Part shown: positions 34,224 to 44,041 of the stretch, one piece after another
Position numbering within the stretch: position 1 is the stretch's first letter
How the letters are laid out: the number at the start of each line of letters is the position of its first letter
Assembly (NCBI RefSeq): GCF_008014675.1
Contig: NZ_VOXD01000033.1
Coordinates: 1-64,000 of the forward strand
Direction of reading: 5' to 3'
Origin: Neolewinella aurantiaca
Lineage (GTDB): Bacteria; Bacteroidota; Bacteroidia; Chitinophagales; Saprospiraceae
DNA: 64,000 bases
Notes under the pieces: model-generated
Seen by the model: only the letters and a program-made list of their open reading frames with translations
What the model was told of the DNA's origin: nothing
Database searches by the model: none
Position numbers and translations under genes: made by a program

Positions 34224-35609
34224 TTACCGTACCCGGAGTCGTTGTCCGATAGAGATGTTGTTGCCGGTGAGGCCGTTGAGTTGCTTCAGGGCGTCTACCG
34301 TCAGGCCGTAGCGCCGGCTGATGGCGTAAAGTGTTTCTCCGGCAGAGACGGCGTGGTACTGCTCAGCAGTACCGTTCGAGGGGCCGTTGGGGTTGGCTAC
34401 TTCCGGTGGCACCACTGCCGGAGGAACGGGCTGAGGGGTGGTTGTTGGTGGGGTGGGCGATGGGTTGTACGGAGGGTAGGTCGGCGTGGTCGGCGTCGGA
34501 TTGTACGGAGGCTGAGGATTGGTGGTCGGTGTATCCGTAGGGTCATCGACGATGATCTGACCATTATTATCGGTAGGGATGGTAGGAGTAGGAGGTAATG
34601 TTTCGTCTATCACTCCTTCTAACCGTGGTGCTTCGCGTAGCTTGCTTCCTCTTAGCTTCACCTTCTCGCCGGTGGCGGGGTCTGAAGTTTCCTGCAGGCG
34701 GTTCCGCCGGGCAAGTATGTCGAGACGAAGACCGTAGCGCTGGGCTATGTCAAACAGGTCTTCCCCTTCTTCGGTGACGTGGTAAGCTTCGCGGCCACGG
34801 TATGCTCTGCGTTTTTTCTGGAGGTAAACCCGGTCGCCGGAAGGTACTTCCTGGTTTTCCTGGCGGAGGTTTTCGTTGTATTCCAGCAGGCGACTTACAC
34901 TTACATCTACCTGGCGGGCTACTTCCTGAACACTGATCGGTGCGTCGTTTATGAAGTAGCTCACGTCGTTGGTGCGGAGGATGCCCCGTTGTAATTCCTC
35001 AACCGGGGTAAGGACGATTTCAGGGTCATCGATCACGATACTCGACTGGTCGTACTGGTTGAGGTTGTACCGTTCGATGAGTGAGATAAGAAGCTGAGGG
35101 TAGTTGGGGTTGGTGGCGTACCCCGACGTACGCAATCCTTCGGCCCATGCCCGGTAATCAGTAGGGTCTAACCGGAAAAGGAATCCGTAACGGAAAGATT
35201 TTGCCGGGTCACGAAGAAATTCGGAATGGGCGACGAAACTGGCATCTGCATTACGGTACTGACGGAAACAGCTTTTGATCAGCTTACCCTGGTCATTGTA
35301 ATCATCATCTTCTTTGTAGTATTCTTCACCGTTCCATTGGCTTCCACACTTAATCCCGAAGTGATTGTTCGCAGAGCGGGCGAGCTTGCTTCTGCCGGCA
35401 TCGCTTTCCAGAATGCCCTGCGCCAGCTTGATGCTGGCGGGGACTCCGCTGCGCTCCATTTCACTCATAGCGATTTTCTTGAAACGCTTGATGTAATCTT
35501 CCTGATCAGCTTCGGACGAAGTCAGGATTATCTCCGGGGAGGAGGTATTTGCTGCGGAGAACCCCAGGGTTCCCAAAAATAACAGGAAGGTTAAAACGTG
35601 CTTAATCAT
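34224..35609 (-). CDS. Secreted glucosaminidase with LysM domains
   Basis: A 461-aa secreted peptidoglycan hydrolase. After a signal peptide (about 1-20) comes a GH73-type glucosaminidase domain (about 40-190) with SGVPASIKLAQGILESDAG, NNHFGIKC and GYATNPNYPQLL. Two LysM-type modules follow (AYHVTEEGEDLFDIAQRYG and YHAVSAGETLYAISRRYG), linked by a long Pro/Thr-rich spacer (about 325-400). It probably cuts the glycan strand at GlcNAc and binds peptidoglycan through LysM. The same catalytic domain occurs in the gene at 47884. The start at 35609 (MIKHVL) gives a normal signal peptide; an ATG 27 nt upstream is possible. Confidence 0.88.
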   Translation of the reverse strand: MIKHVLTFLLFLGTLGFSAANTSSPEIILTSSEADQEDYIKRFKKIAMSEMERSGVPASIKLAQGILESDAGRSKLARSANNHFGIKCGSQWNGEEYYKEDDDYNDQGKLIKSCFRQYRNADASFVAHSEFLRDPAKSFRYGFLFRLDPTDYRAWAEGLRTSGYATNPNYPQLLISLIERYNLNQYDQSSIVIDDPEIVLTPVEELQRGILRTNDVSYFINDAPISVQEVARQVDVSVSRLLEYNENLRQENQEVPSGDRVYLQKKRRAYRGREAYHVTEEGEDLFDIAQRYGLRLDILARRNRLQETSDPATGEKVKLRGSKLREAPRLEGVIDETLPPTPTIPTDNNGQIIVDDPTDTPTTNPQPPYNPTPTTPTYPPYNPSPTPPTTTPQPVPPAVVPPEVANPNGPSNGTAEQYHAVSAGETLYAISRRYGLTVDALKQLNGLTGNNISIGQRLRVR

Positions 35610-35663
35610 GTCTCTTGTGCTCTTGAGTAAATACATAGATATAAATAGCTCCGTTGGGGGGCA

Positions 35664-35700
35664 GGCGCGCTTAGCGCGCCGGGCACCTCCCCGAAGGGTG
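35664..35700. repeat. GC-rich palindromic element
   Basis: GGCGCGC-TTA-GCGCGCC (35664-35680) is a perfect 7-bp stem, and GGCACC-TCCCCGAA-GGGTGC lies directly after it. The element sits between the adhesin gene and the LysM gene without a T run. Confidence 0.5.
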
Positions 35701-35842
35701 CATGGCTCCCCGATCGGAATGGATAAGTATGGAACGGCAAAGTAAAGGGTAATGAGGGTGTTGATGCCTCACTTTTTTAGTTTGTTAAGGATTTTTACCG
35801 GGAGGTTAGCATATTGATAGCAGTTGGTTGCCGCCTGCCAAG

Positions 35843-38800
35843 TTAACGCATCAGCAACACATCACCCGTAATTTCCACTTTCCGACCTCCTGAAAGCTCT
35901 ACAATAACCTTAAAGATGTAGACGTCTTGCTCGTAGACGTTCCCGTCGGGATGGTGGCCATCCCAGCCCCAGTTACCGTCGTTCGGGGTGACGGACTCTT
36001 CCATAAAGTAGACCATTTCTCCCCACCGGCTGAAAATGGCGAAGTCACTAAAGCTGAGCACTGTGGAGCGGGCGTATATCCGGAAGAGGTCGTTGACGCC
36101 ATCGCCATTGGGGCTGAATACATTCGGCGCATAAATCGGTACGTAATCATCGACGATGATCTCTACCATAGCCGTCGCCGTACAGCCGAATTCATCCATC
36201 GTGGTAATCTCGTAGGTGGTGTTCTTGCCGGGGGAAACGAAAAAGTTGTCGGATTGAAACAGACTGTCCGGACCGGGAGAGAGCAGGTACCCCGTACCGT
36301 TCAGGTTGGTCAGGAGCTGCAGGCGAACACTGTCACCTTCCGCAATAATGGCACGGCGGGGACTGACGATCAGTTCTCCGCGGGGCGGAGCTTCGAAGTC
36401 GAAGCGTTCGCTCAGCAGGCAGCCGTTCATATCCTCGATCTGTAGCACCGAAGCACCAACCGGTAGTTGCAACGAGTCGGGCAGGTCGGGCAGGGGACGA
36501 TAATTCTGGTCTGCGCTGGTTCGGAAAAGGTATGGGCCAACGCCGCCCTGTACCTCCTGCAGCACCAGATAAGGCAGCGTATCTACACAGTTTGCCTCTA
36601 CCCGGCTCACCTGGGTTTCCAGTGACTCCGGAGCGACCAGAGTAACCTCGGCCTCTGCGGTACAGCCGCGCCTGCTGGTCACGCTTACGCTGTAATCTCC
36701 GGCAGGCAGGTTCTGAAGTACGGCTGAACTGCTCCCGTTGTCCCAACTGTAAATATAAGGCCTTTGGCCTCCGTTGGGGATTGCTATTATGGCCCCGTCT
36801 GAGCCTCCTGCACAGCTGACGGCATAGGCATCGTCGCCACTTAGTATTTCTATGTTTGCCGCGAGGTCTGTTTCTCTTATCTGCACGGTTCCCTGGCTGC
36901 CTACCTGGCAGCCATCACCGCCGGCTACGGCCAGAATGCTGACCTGGGTACCCACGGGAATTTGCCGGTTGATGGTGATCGAGCCATTCAGCAATGATAT
37001 GGTATCCGTTGGGTCAGAGCTCAATACAACAGTGGCTATTCCGCTGCCATCGTAACTCAGTACCAGGTTTGGGGAGCCTCCCGGGCAAACGATTCCATCG
37101 CCGGAAAGCCGCACCGTAGGGACGGCATAATTACGAACCGTTACGAATACAAGGCTGTCGCAGCCGTATTGGTCTGCTATGTCGAGTTGGGTTAGTACCG
37201 ATGTGGCGGGACGAACAAAGGTGACATCACCGTACACGAGCGTATCTCCCGTACAGATGGTGGTGTCCAGAAACCCTATTACTTCGGGCGGGAAGCTCAG
37301 GTTTACCATCACGGTCGTATCGCAGCCGGAGGATGAAGAGATAGGTAGCCTGACGGTTCCCTGTGGCCTGTTCACGTCGAAGAACTGACCGTAATAGTTC
37401 AAGCGGGAATACCGGCAAATTGTCGTGTCGAGGGTGCCGAGGGCTGGCTCCCGAAAGCTCACATTCACCATTACCGTACTGTCACAACCATTTGCCGAAG
37501 GTGTTGGTACCACCACGGGGCCCGAAGTCCGGTTCTCATGGAAGAACTGCCCGAAGAAGTTGAGCCGCTGCCCGGGGCACAGGGTCGTATCGAGGGCGCT
37601 GAACGCAGGTGCATAGAATTGGATGGAAACATTGATCGTGCTGTCGCAGCCCGCCGCCGAGGGCATCGGGGTGAGTACTTCCCCGGTCAGCCGGTTGGCG
37701 TTGAAAACCTGACCAAACAATCTCAGTTGATTGCCGATGCACAGTGTTGTATCCAGGTAGCTTACTGCCGGAGCAGCATAGCTGATGTTTACCATCAGGA
37801 AACTATCGCAGCCCCCCGCCGAAGGAAACGGCAGCGAAATTATATCCGAGAGCCGGTTTTCGTCGAAAACCTCACCAAAGAGGTTGAGCGGTGTTTCCGG
37901 GCAGAGCACAGTGTCGAGCTGCCCCACAGCGGGAGGCAGAAGCACGACGGGAAGGGTTCGGCCTACGGGGCGTGAACAACCGTTGCCGTCCGTTATGTCA
38001 AGAATTCGGATAACCACATCATTAAGGTCAGTAAGACCCAATTCGGCGGCACAGATCATCTCTGACCCCGAAGAATTCCGGTTGATGGTCATCTCCTGCT
38101 CTGGCCCTCCATTTTGGCTGAAGACGTAATCGATGGCGAAGGGAGGGGTTCCCGCCAGGTTCAGTTGCAAACTGACACAGTCGTCTTCGCAGGCGGGGCT
38201 CAGCCCCGTCGTCGATAACGATGGTATATCAGTAAAAGGCGTGATGTTTACACCATCGGTTGCTTCGCAACCGGATTCATCGACGATGGTGACGGTGTAG
38301 GAGCCGGGAGCCAACATGCCTATACTCGCCGTAGTGTCGCCGTTGCTCCAGCGGTAGGTCACCACGCCGAAGGGGTTGACGGGCGTCGCGGTCGCTGCTC
38401 CGCGGGCGTTGCCGCAATCCGGTTGGGTAGAAGTAGTTAATAGCCCGATCATACAAGGGCCCGGGTTGACGATGGCAGTACACTGGGTCGTACAGCCGTT
38501 TTGATCGGTCAGGATCAGGTTGTAGGTCCCTGGCCCCAGACCGTTGATGGTTGTGTCTGAGTTGGCGCTGATAACAAAGTCTCCCAGGTCTCCGCTGAGC
38601 TGCATAACGTTCCCTGTACCTGCGTTCGCGACTGAAACTGTTCCGTCCATGATACTGGCCAGTGTTTCTGCCGTTGCCGAGCAACTCAAGGTCAGTTGCG
38701 GTGGCTGCGTGATGACGAAATTATTGTTCGCTACGCAACCGTTGGCGTCGGTTACCTCAAGGGAATAGTTGCCGGCAATCAAGCCTCCCACGAGACTGTC

Positions 38801-41005
38801 GTTGGGAAGGCTGTCTACCGACCAGTTGTAAGTTAGGGGATATGCTCCTCCCGAAACGATTGCCGCAAGACCTCCGGTACTGTCCCCAAAACAATTGATT
38901 TGCTCGGTCAGCGTAAGGTCGACTCCGAACGGTTCCGGGTTATCGAGAACGACCACAATTGTATCCAGGGGGCAATCTGTCCGGTCAGAAACATGTATCC
39001 GGTAGGTGCCGGCGGGCAGGTCATTGACGACCCAGCGGCCATCGTATGCATCTACGTCCCAGTCGACAACGAGGCCGGGGCTGGCGCCGGTAATATCCAG
39101 CCGGATACTGCCATTATTTTCATCATTACAGCCGGGCGGGTCAAAGTCAACGGTAGCAGCGAGGGTACAGGGAGGAGGGACGATCGAAAACACACAGCTT
39201 CCCGTACAACCTTCGGTATTGTAAGTGCTTACGGTGTAGTCTCCGGCGAGCAGGCCTGTGATCTCAACGGTCGGTACGGTCGTTACAAACATTGAATCGA
39301 GCGGCCCGGATATGGTAACGAACCAATCTGGCCCGCTATCGAAATTCAACGTTACCTGTCCGTCACCAAAAATAGAGACAGGGTTGGTGGGGGTACAGTT
39401 GGGAAAGATATCGCAGTTGGCTTCGCCGATGGTGGCAACACACGTCCGGCTGCATCCGGTCTGGTCAGTAATCTCAAAAAAATAAGTGCCGGAAGGCAGG
39501 TCGTAGATCGTATCGCCGCTGGCAACTATGAGGTCATTTACGGCGGGCAGCGAATCTCCGGCCTGATCTACCGCAACGTAGCTCAACAGGAAGTCCGGAG
39601 TGCCACCGCTTAGCTCGAGTCCGATTTTACCGTCGTCCAGGAAGGGTAGCGTTTCGTCTACACCTCCGCAGTTGAAGGTGAAAGACGGTTCCGAAATTAT
39701 GTTGACGGAACCACTGACTTCGCAAAGCCGGCTGTCGGTTACCGTATAGGTATAGGTTCCCGGGCCAAGACCGGTGAGTTCGGGCTCGGTTGAGCCATCC
39801 ACGCCTGGTCCTTCCCATACGAGCATCGGGTTATGGTCGCCGGAGAAAGTCAAAGTAATGCCTCCGTTGAGGTTGCCATCGCAATCGCTGTTGATGACCT
39901 CAAGAATTTCTGCCGCTAGGTCGGAGCAATCGGGTTGGGGGATGATCAGGGTGCAATCTTCGGTACACATACTCTCCAGATCGAATACGGTGAAAACGTA
40001 AGTCCCTGCGGGCAGCCCGGTTAGGGTGGTAACCCCGTCGTTTATATTATTGAGGTTACCGCTTACCGGACCGGTCCAGCTGAGGTTATAGTCTCCCAGC
40101 CCGGCGAGGATGTCGATGTTTATCGTTCCGTCGGAGCCGCCGATAGTTGTTGGAGCGGTGAAGTCCGAGCAGGCAAAGGCGACATTGTCTAGTTGGGTGA
40201 TGTTAGCATCCCAGTAGGCTGTGCAGCCGTAAAGGTCCATAATTTCGGCGCTGTAAATACCCGGCGTAAGGCCGGATATCATCGGCCCGGTTGCGGTGAA
40301 CCCGTTGGGTCCGGTCCAGTTGATAGTAGTGCCGGTGCCATCTTCGGCTACACAATAGAAGCTTTCTGTCCGGAAAGAGTGCAGCCTTACGGAGCCTCCG
40401 GAGCCATTACACCCTATATCGCGTGCATCGACAGTAAAATAAGGGATATTGGGAGGGGCGCAGGATGGGCGGAAATCATAGGTACACTCCTCGTAACAAC
40501 CAATGATGTTGCCATCGAAATCAGTGTCTGGCTGCAGATCGCCGTCAAAATCCTGCACACTCCAGACCTGAACGGTATAAATTCCGGGGGGTACACATTC
40601 GTTGAAAACATTGTCTCCTACAAGTATATAGGCTTCATAAGAAGTTCCGTCTGGCTGGTTTGGAGAGAAAACGGATTGAACAGGAAGGTGAGAAAAGCTG
40701 GCGCGGGAAATCTCGAAAGTATCCGTCCCGCTGTAAATTCTACTGTAATAAAGGTTGGCTCCGTTGGCCGTCCATGTCATAAAAGCGCCATTTCCGGGAT
40801 TGTTATCTCCAGACGAGGGTGTTTCCCCTTCACAAGTGATGGAGAGGCCGATAGAGGGATCACATGGCATTTTCAAAGGGGATGGGGCGAAAGAAGCTCC
40901 AGATATGCGGTGTAATTCCAGGTCGCTTTTTAGGTCCTGGCTATGTTGAGCGGGCAAAAAATCCCCAATCATACACAGCATCAGGCAAAATAAAATCGGT
41001 TTCAT
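35843..41005 (-). CDS. Giant gliding-motility-associated (T9SS type B) adhesin with SprB-like repeats
   Basis: A 1720-aa secreted surface protein. A signal peptide (MKPILFCLMLCMIGDFLPAQ) precedes many SprB-like modules (GLPAGTYVFTVFD, GLAPGSYTVTIVDESGC, NLPAGDYSVSVTSRRGC). Then come five tandem repeats of about 53 residues, each starting LDTT(L/I)C and holding GCD(S/T), encoded at about 37130-37950. The last 90 residues are the gliding motility-associated C-terminal domain (APNVFSPNGDGVNDLFRI, IFSRWGEMVY, WDG), a type B T9SS signal. It is thus exported by T9SS and probably acts as an adhesin. The start at 41005 fits the signal peptide; 41029 is an alternative. Two sequences resembling the dispersed repeat lie inside (37594-37613 and 38615-38633). 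Confidence 0.9.
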   Translation of the reverse strand: MKPILFCLMLCMIGDFLPAQHSQDLKSDLELHRISGASFAPSPLKMPCDPSIGLSITCEGETPSSGDNNPGNGAFMTWTANGANLYYSRIYSGTDTFEISRASFSHLPVQSVFSPNQPDGTSYEAYILVGDNVFNECVPPGIYTVQVWSVQDFDGDLQPDTDFDGNIIGCYEECTYDFRPSCAPPNIPYFTVDARDIGCNGSGGSVRLHSFRTESFYCVAEDGTGTTINWTGPNGFTATGPMISGLTPGIYSAEIMDLYGCTAYWDANITQLDNVAFACSDFTAPTTIGGSDGTINIDILAGLGDYNLSWTGPVSGNLNNINDGVTTLTGLPAGTYVFTVFDLESMCTEDCTLIIPQPDCSDLAAEILEVINSDCDGNLNGGITLTFSGDHNPMLVWEGPGVDGSTEPELTGLGPGTYTYTVTDSRLCEVSGSVNIISEPSFTFNCGGVDETLPFLDDGKIGLELSGGTPDFLLSYVAVDQAGDSLPAVNDLIVASGDTIYDLPSGTYFFEITDQTGCSRTCVATIGEANCDIFPNCTPTNPVSIFGDGQVTLNFDSGPDWFVTISGPLDSMFVTTVPTVEITGLLAGDYTVSTYNTEGCTGSCVFSIVPPPCTLAATVDFDPPGCNDENNGSIRLDITGASPGLVVDWDVDAYDGRWVVNDLPAGTYRIHVSDRTDCPLDTIVVVLDNPEPFGVDLTLTEQINCFGDSTGGLAAIVSGGAYPLTYNWSVDSLPNDSLVGGLIAGNYSLEVTDANGCVANNNFVITQPPQLTLSCSATAETLASIMDGTVSVANAGTGNVMQLSGDLGDFVISANSDTTINGLGPGTYNLILTDQNGCTTQCTAIVNPGPCMIGLLTTSTQPDCGNARGAATATPVNPFGVVTYRWSNGDTTASIGMLAPGSYTVTIVDESGCEATDGVNITPFTDIPSLSTTGLSPACEDDCVSLQLNLAGTPPFAIDYVFSQNGGPEQEMTINRNSSGSEMICAAELGLTDLNDVVIRILDITDGNGCSRPVGRTLPVVLLPPAVGQLDTVLCPETPLNLFGEVFDENRLSDIISLPFPSAGGCDSFLMVNISYAAPAVSYLDTTLCIGNQLRLFGQVFNANRLTGEVLTPMPSAAGCDSTINVSIQFYAPAFSALDTTLCPGQRLNFFGQFFHENRTSGPVVVPTPSANGCDSTVMVNVSFREPALGTLDTTICRYSRLNYYGQFFDVNRPQGTVRLPISSSSGCDTTVMVNLSFPPEVIGFLDTTICTGDTLVYGDVTFVRPATSVLTQLDIADQYGCDSLVFVTVRNYAVPTVRLSGDGIVCPGGSPNLVLSYDGSGIATVVLSSDPTDTISLLNGSITINRQIPVGTQVSILAVAGGDGCQVGSQGTVQIRETDLAANIEILSGDDAYAVSCAGGSDGAIIAIPNGGQRPYIYSWDNGSSSAVLQNLPAGDYSVSVTSRRGCTAEAEVTLVAPESLETQVSRVEANCVDTLPYLVLQEVQGGVGPYLFRTSADQNYRPLPDLPDSLQLPVGASVLQIEDMNGCLLSERFDFEAPPRGELIVSPRRAIIAEGDSVRLQLLTNLNGTGYLLSPGPDSLFQSDNFFVSPGKNTTYEITTMDEFGCTATAMVEIIVDDYVPIYAPNVFSPNGDGVNDLFRIYARSTVLSFSDFAIFSRWGEMVYFMEESVTPNDGNWGWDGHHPDGNVYEQDVYIFKVIVELSGGRKVEITGDVLLMR

Positions 41006-41055
41006 AAAAGGGAGGCGTGTACTGATCAAGCCAAAGAAGTCAATCTAATGCAATT

Positions 41056-41063
41056 CAAAGATA
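41056..41063 (-). promoter_or_regulatory. TAnnTTTG promoter element for giant adhesin
   Basis: CAAAGATA on the plus strand is TATCTTTG on the minus strand, 50 nt upstream of the chosen adhesin start. Confidence 0.5.
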
Positions 41064-41270
41064 GCCACGAAAAAGCTAAATGCACATTAGTTTAACATTC
41101 AATGGGTTAAACTAATCTGGATGTTGGGTAGCAAAGACGCGGTAAACGGTTGTTTTTGAGGGGGGAGCGGTTCCTCGTATAGCCTCAAAAATGACGCATT
41201 ACCAGCCTTTTTTTTAAAAAGCGATAATTCCTCAACGCCAACCTTCACAAAATACTTACTTATCTTGTTG

Positions 41271-41278
41271 TAAGTTTG
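41271..41278 (+). promoter_or_regulatory. TAnnTTTG promoter element for acpP
   Basis: TAAGTTTG, 98 nt upstream of acpP. It is followed by CACCGCGGTTCGG, which resembles a shortened dispersed repeat directly at the expected start of the transcript. Confidence 0.55.
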
Positions 41279-41376
41279 CACCGCGGTTCGGAGTCACATG
41301 CAGTGAGAAGAATTTGCTAAAGTTGCCCGTAAGGGTTTTCTTTGCGCCGCAATTGTTCATTAAACGCCAATAAGTT

Positions 41377-41616
41377 ATGGCTAGCATTGAGAAAAAAGTA
41401 ATACAAATCATTGTCGACAAGCTCGGCGTAGACGAAGCTGAAGTCACCTCGGAGGCAAGCTTCCAAAACGATCTCGGAGCAGACAGTCTTGACACTGTCG
41501 AGTTGATCATGGAATTCGAAAAAGAATTCGATATCAGCATTCCGGACGAGCAGGCGGAGAATATCCAAACTGTCGGCCATGCTGTTACCTACCTGGAAAG
41601 CAGCGTGGAAAAGTAA
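41377..41616 (+). CDS. acpP: Acyl carrier protein
   Basis: A 79-aa acidic four-helix protein that carries fatty-acyl chains as thioesters on phosphopantetheine. The attachment site is Ser37 in [15 protein letters not shown]. Length and sequence are typical. It is followed by a strong terminator and then fabF with its own promoter element, so acpP can be expressed at the usual high level independent of fabF. Confidence 0.96.
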   Translation: MASIEKKVIQIIVDKLGVDEAEVTSEASFQNDLGADSLDTVELIMEFEKEFDISIPDEQAENIQTVGHAVTYLESSVEK

Positions 41617-41637
41617 TTGTTCCCATTTACTTTCTTT

Positions 41638-41686
41638 CCGCCGCCCGACGTTCCTGCCCCGGCAGGCCACGGGCGGCGGTTTTTTG
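41638..41686 (+). terminator. Intrinsic terminator after acpP
   Basis: CCGCCGCCCG (41638-41647) pairs with CGGGCGGCGG (41670-41679), an inner CCTGCC/GGCAGG stem is nested, and TTTTTT follows. Confidence 0.9.
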
Positions 41687-41737
41687 TTTAAGAAGGGCTC
41701 CTCTCTTCCCGGAGTCCCCCCCTTACCCGCGGCAAAG

Positions 41738-41745
41738 TATATTTG
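41738..41745 (+). promoter_or_regulatory. TAnnTTTG promoter element for fabF
   Basis: TATATTTG, 27 nt upstream of the fabF ATG and downstream of the acpP terminator. Confidence 0.55.
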
Positions 41746-41772
41746 CCCCTCACAATCCAAAAGATTTAACCC

Positions 41773-43038
41773 ATGAAGCGCGTAGTAGTGACCGGTATCG
41801 GTGCCCTCACGGCCATCGGGAACAACGTCCCCGAATACCTCGAAGGCCTGAAAAGTGGTAAAAGTGGTGCACAGCCCATTACCCAGTTCGATCCTGAACA
41901 ATTCAAGACTCAGTTTGCCTGTGAAGTCACCAACTGGGACCCTACAGACAGATTGGATAAACGCGCCATCCGGCGCCTCGACCGCTATATCGTTATGGCG
42001 CTCTACGCTGCCGATGAAGCGCTGAAAATGGCGGGCATAAATAATGAGGCTGGAGAGAGAATCTTTGACCTTGACCCAGACCGCGCCGGCGCAATCGTTG
42101 CCTCTGGTATTGGCGGCCTTGGTACGCTCGAAAAAGAAATAATGGATTTTGCGGATGGCAGCGGTACACCGCGCTACAATCCTTTCATGATTCCAAAGAT
42201 GATTGCCAACATGGGGGCTGGTCATATCAGTATGGAGCATAACCTGCGTGGCCCCAGCTACGCAACCGTCAGTGCCTGCGCATCCGGAGGCCACGCCTTA
42301 GCCGCTGCAGCCGACGACATCCGGCTCGGCCGGGCCGACCTGATGATCACCGGTGGCTCCGAAGCAGTAGTGACTAAAGTTGGCATCGGTGGCTTCAACA
42401 GCATGAAGGCGCTGAGTACCCGCAACGACGACTACAAAACAGCCAGCCGCCCTTACGACGCCGAACGCGACGGATTCGTTCTCGGTGAAGGTGCAGGAAT
42501 CATTATTCTGGAAAGCCTCGACCACGCCCTGGCCCGCGGCGCTACCATCCTCGCAGAAGTAGCAGGTTACGCCGCCAGTTCGGATGCCTACCACATCTCG
42601 GCGCCTCACCCCGAAGGCGCGGGTGCTAAAATGGCGATGATCAATGCCCTGAAGTACGCTGAACTCAAGGCCTCTGATGTAGACTACATCAATACCCACG
42701 GTACCTCCACTCCGCTTGGAGATACTGCAGAACTGAAAGCCATTCAACTTGCCTTCGGCGAAGACGTCTACGACCTCAATATCAGCTCTACCAAGTCGAT
42801 GACCGGTCACCTGCTTGGAGCCGCCGCTGCAGTAGAATCAGTCGCCTGTATCCTGGCAATTCAGCACAATTTCGTACCCCCAACCATCAATCACTTCACG
42901 GACGACCCCGAAATTGACCCTAAACTGGACTTAACCTTCAATAAGTCGGTCGAAAAGCCCGTGAATGTTGCGCTTTCTAATACCTTTGGGTTCGGAGGTC
43001 ATAATTCGGCCACAATATTCAAGCGCTACAACCCCTAA
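41773..43038 (+). CDS. fabF: 3-oxoacyl-[acyl-carrier-protein] synthase II
   Basis: A 421-aa cytoplasmic condensing enzyme that adds two-carbon units from malonyl-ACP to the growing acyl chain. The catalytic triad is visible: Cys169 (SACASGGHA), His309 (NTHGTSTPLGD) and His346 (MTGHLLGAA). The Gly-rich NTFGFGGHNS near the C-terminus is also present. Located after acpP and just before rnc, the conserved acpP-fabF-rnc order of many bacteria. The rnc start is only 6 nt downstream. Confidence 0.96.
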   Translation: MKRVVVTGIGALTAIGNNVPEYLEGLKSGKSGAQPITQFDPEQFKTQFACEVTNWDPTDRLDKRAIRRLDRYIVMALYAADEALKMAGINNEAGERIFDLDPDRAGAIVASGIGGLGTLEKEIMDFADGSGTPRYNPFMIPKMIANMGAGHISMEHNLRGPSYATVSACASGGHALAAAADDIRLGRADLMITGGSEAVVTKVGIGGFNSMKALSTRNDDYKTASRPYDAERDGFVLGEGAGIIILESLDHALARGATILAEVAGYAASSDAYHISAPHPEGAGAKMAMINALKYAELKASDVDYINTHGTSTPLGDTAELKAIQLAFGEDVYDLNISSTKSMTGHLLGAAAAVESVACILAIQHNFVPPTINHFTDDPEIDPKLDLTFNKSVEKPVNVALSNTFGFGGHNSATIFKRYNP

Positions 43039-43044
43039 TACAAG

Positions 43045-43788
43045 GTGATCAAAACGATCAGACGAATTTATAATTTTTACTTCAGCCCGGAGAAGGATTT
43101 TGTCCGTCGGCTACGACGTCTCCTTGGCTTTACGCCCGCTTACCTCAAAATCTTCAAGCTTGCTTTTCATCACAAAAGCAGTAACGATGGCGCTAAAAGC
43201 TCGCCTTACGGAGGGCAAAGTAACGAGCGCCTCGAATATCTGGGAGACGCCGTGCTCGGGACAATCGTTGCGGAATACCTCTACAAGAAGTACCCCACCG
43301 AAGACGAAGGCTTCCTGACCAAAATGCGCTCCAAGATCGTGAAGCGCAAAAGCCTCAACGAGATCGGGTTTAATATGGGGCTCGACGAAATCCTCTCCAC
43401 CTACAACAATACCCGGATCGCGAAGTCCATGCTAGGTAATGCTGTGGAAGCACTTGTAGGTGCAGTTTACGTAGAGCAGGGATATGCGCTGACGACGAAG
43501 TTCGTCGTTCGCCGGATGCTGAAAAATTACGTTGATGTGGAAGGTTTGGAAACCTTCGATGACAATTATAAAAGCCAATTGCTGGAATACTGTCAGAAAA
43601 ACGGCCAGCGGGTGGATTACAAAATCCTCAAACGCTTCAAACAAGACAAACGCGACCGCTTCCGCGTCGCTGTCCTGGTAGACGGAGCAAAACTGGCCGT
43701 AGGCGAAGACTACAATAAAAAATCTGCGGAGCAGATTGCGTCTAAGCGGGCGCTCCAGGGGATGGGAATGGCGGTTACCCAGAAGTGA
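43045..43788 (+). CDS. rnc: Ribonuclease III
   Basis: A 247-aa endonuclease for double-stranded RNA in rRNA and mRNA processing. The signature NERLEYLGDAVL is at 60-71, with the metal-binding acidic residues of the family, and LGNAVEALVGAVY contains the second acidic site. A dsRNA-binding domain fills the C-terminal 80 residues (KSQLLEYCQKNG ... KKSAEQIASKRALQ). The start is GTG at 43045, 6 nt after fabF; no ATG fits. The N-terminal 25 residues are basic. Confidence 0.94.
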   Translation: MIKTIRRIYNFYFSPEKDFVRRLRRLLGFTPAYLKIFKLAFHHKSSNDGAKSSPYGGQSNERLEYLGDAVLGTIVAEYLYKKYPTEDEGFLTKMRSKIVKRKSLNEIGFNMGLDEILSTYNNTRIAKSMLGNAVEALVGAVYVEQGYALTTKFVVRRMLKNYVDVEGLETFDDNYKSQLLEYCQKNGQRVDYKILKRFKQDKRDRFRVAVLVDGAKLAVGEDYNKKSAEQIASKRALQGMGMAVTQK

Positions 43789-43951
43789 GTTAGCGGATTG
43801 GAGCGTTGCGGCCGCAAGCAGCATTCGTAGTGCCAGGCTTTCTCATCCGAGGAAGCCGTGCAACTCATAGTTCATTCGAAGTACCGTGCCCGGCTCGGCG
43901 ATCAGAAACGAGAGCAGGAACTCTGCGACTCACTTTTACCCTAACGTGCTT

Positions 43952-43970
43952 TGCACCTGCGGTCTCGCCC
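43952..43970 (+). repeat. Dispersed short repeat upstream of sensor kinase
   Basis: TGCACCTGCGGTCTCGCCC, one mismatch to the consensus, 71 nt upstream of the kinase start and preceded by CTT. Confidence 0.65.
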
Positions 43971-44017
43971 ATTTACTTTTCCCTTCCTAACAAATACCTT
44001 ACCCCGCGCCGCAACGT

Positions 44018-44025
44018 TACCTTTG
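44018..44025 (+). promoter_or_regulatory. TAnnTTTG promoter element for sensor kinase
   Basis: TACCTTTG, 16 nt upstream of the kinase ATG, so the transcript probably has a very short leader. Confidence 0.5.
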
Positions 44026-44041
44026 TGAGTCGATTCAGCAT

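Larger units (their letters stand above)
41006..41376. other. Intergenic region between adhesin and acpP
   Basis: A/T-rich divergent promoter region of about 370 nt. It has a -7-like TATCTTTG on the minus strand (41056-41063) for the adhesin and a TAAGTTTG (41271-41278) for acpP. No gene seen. Confidence 0.55.
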
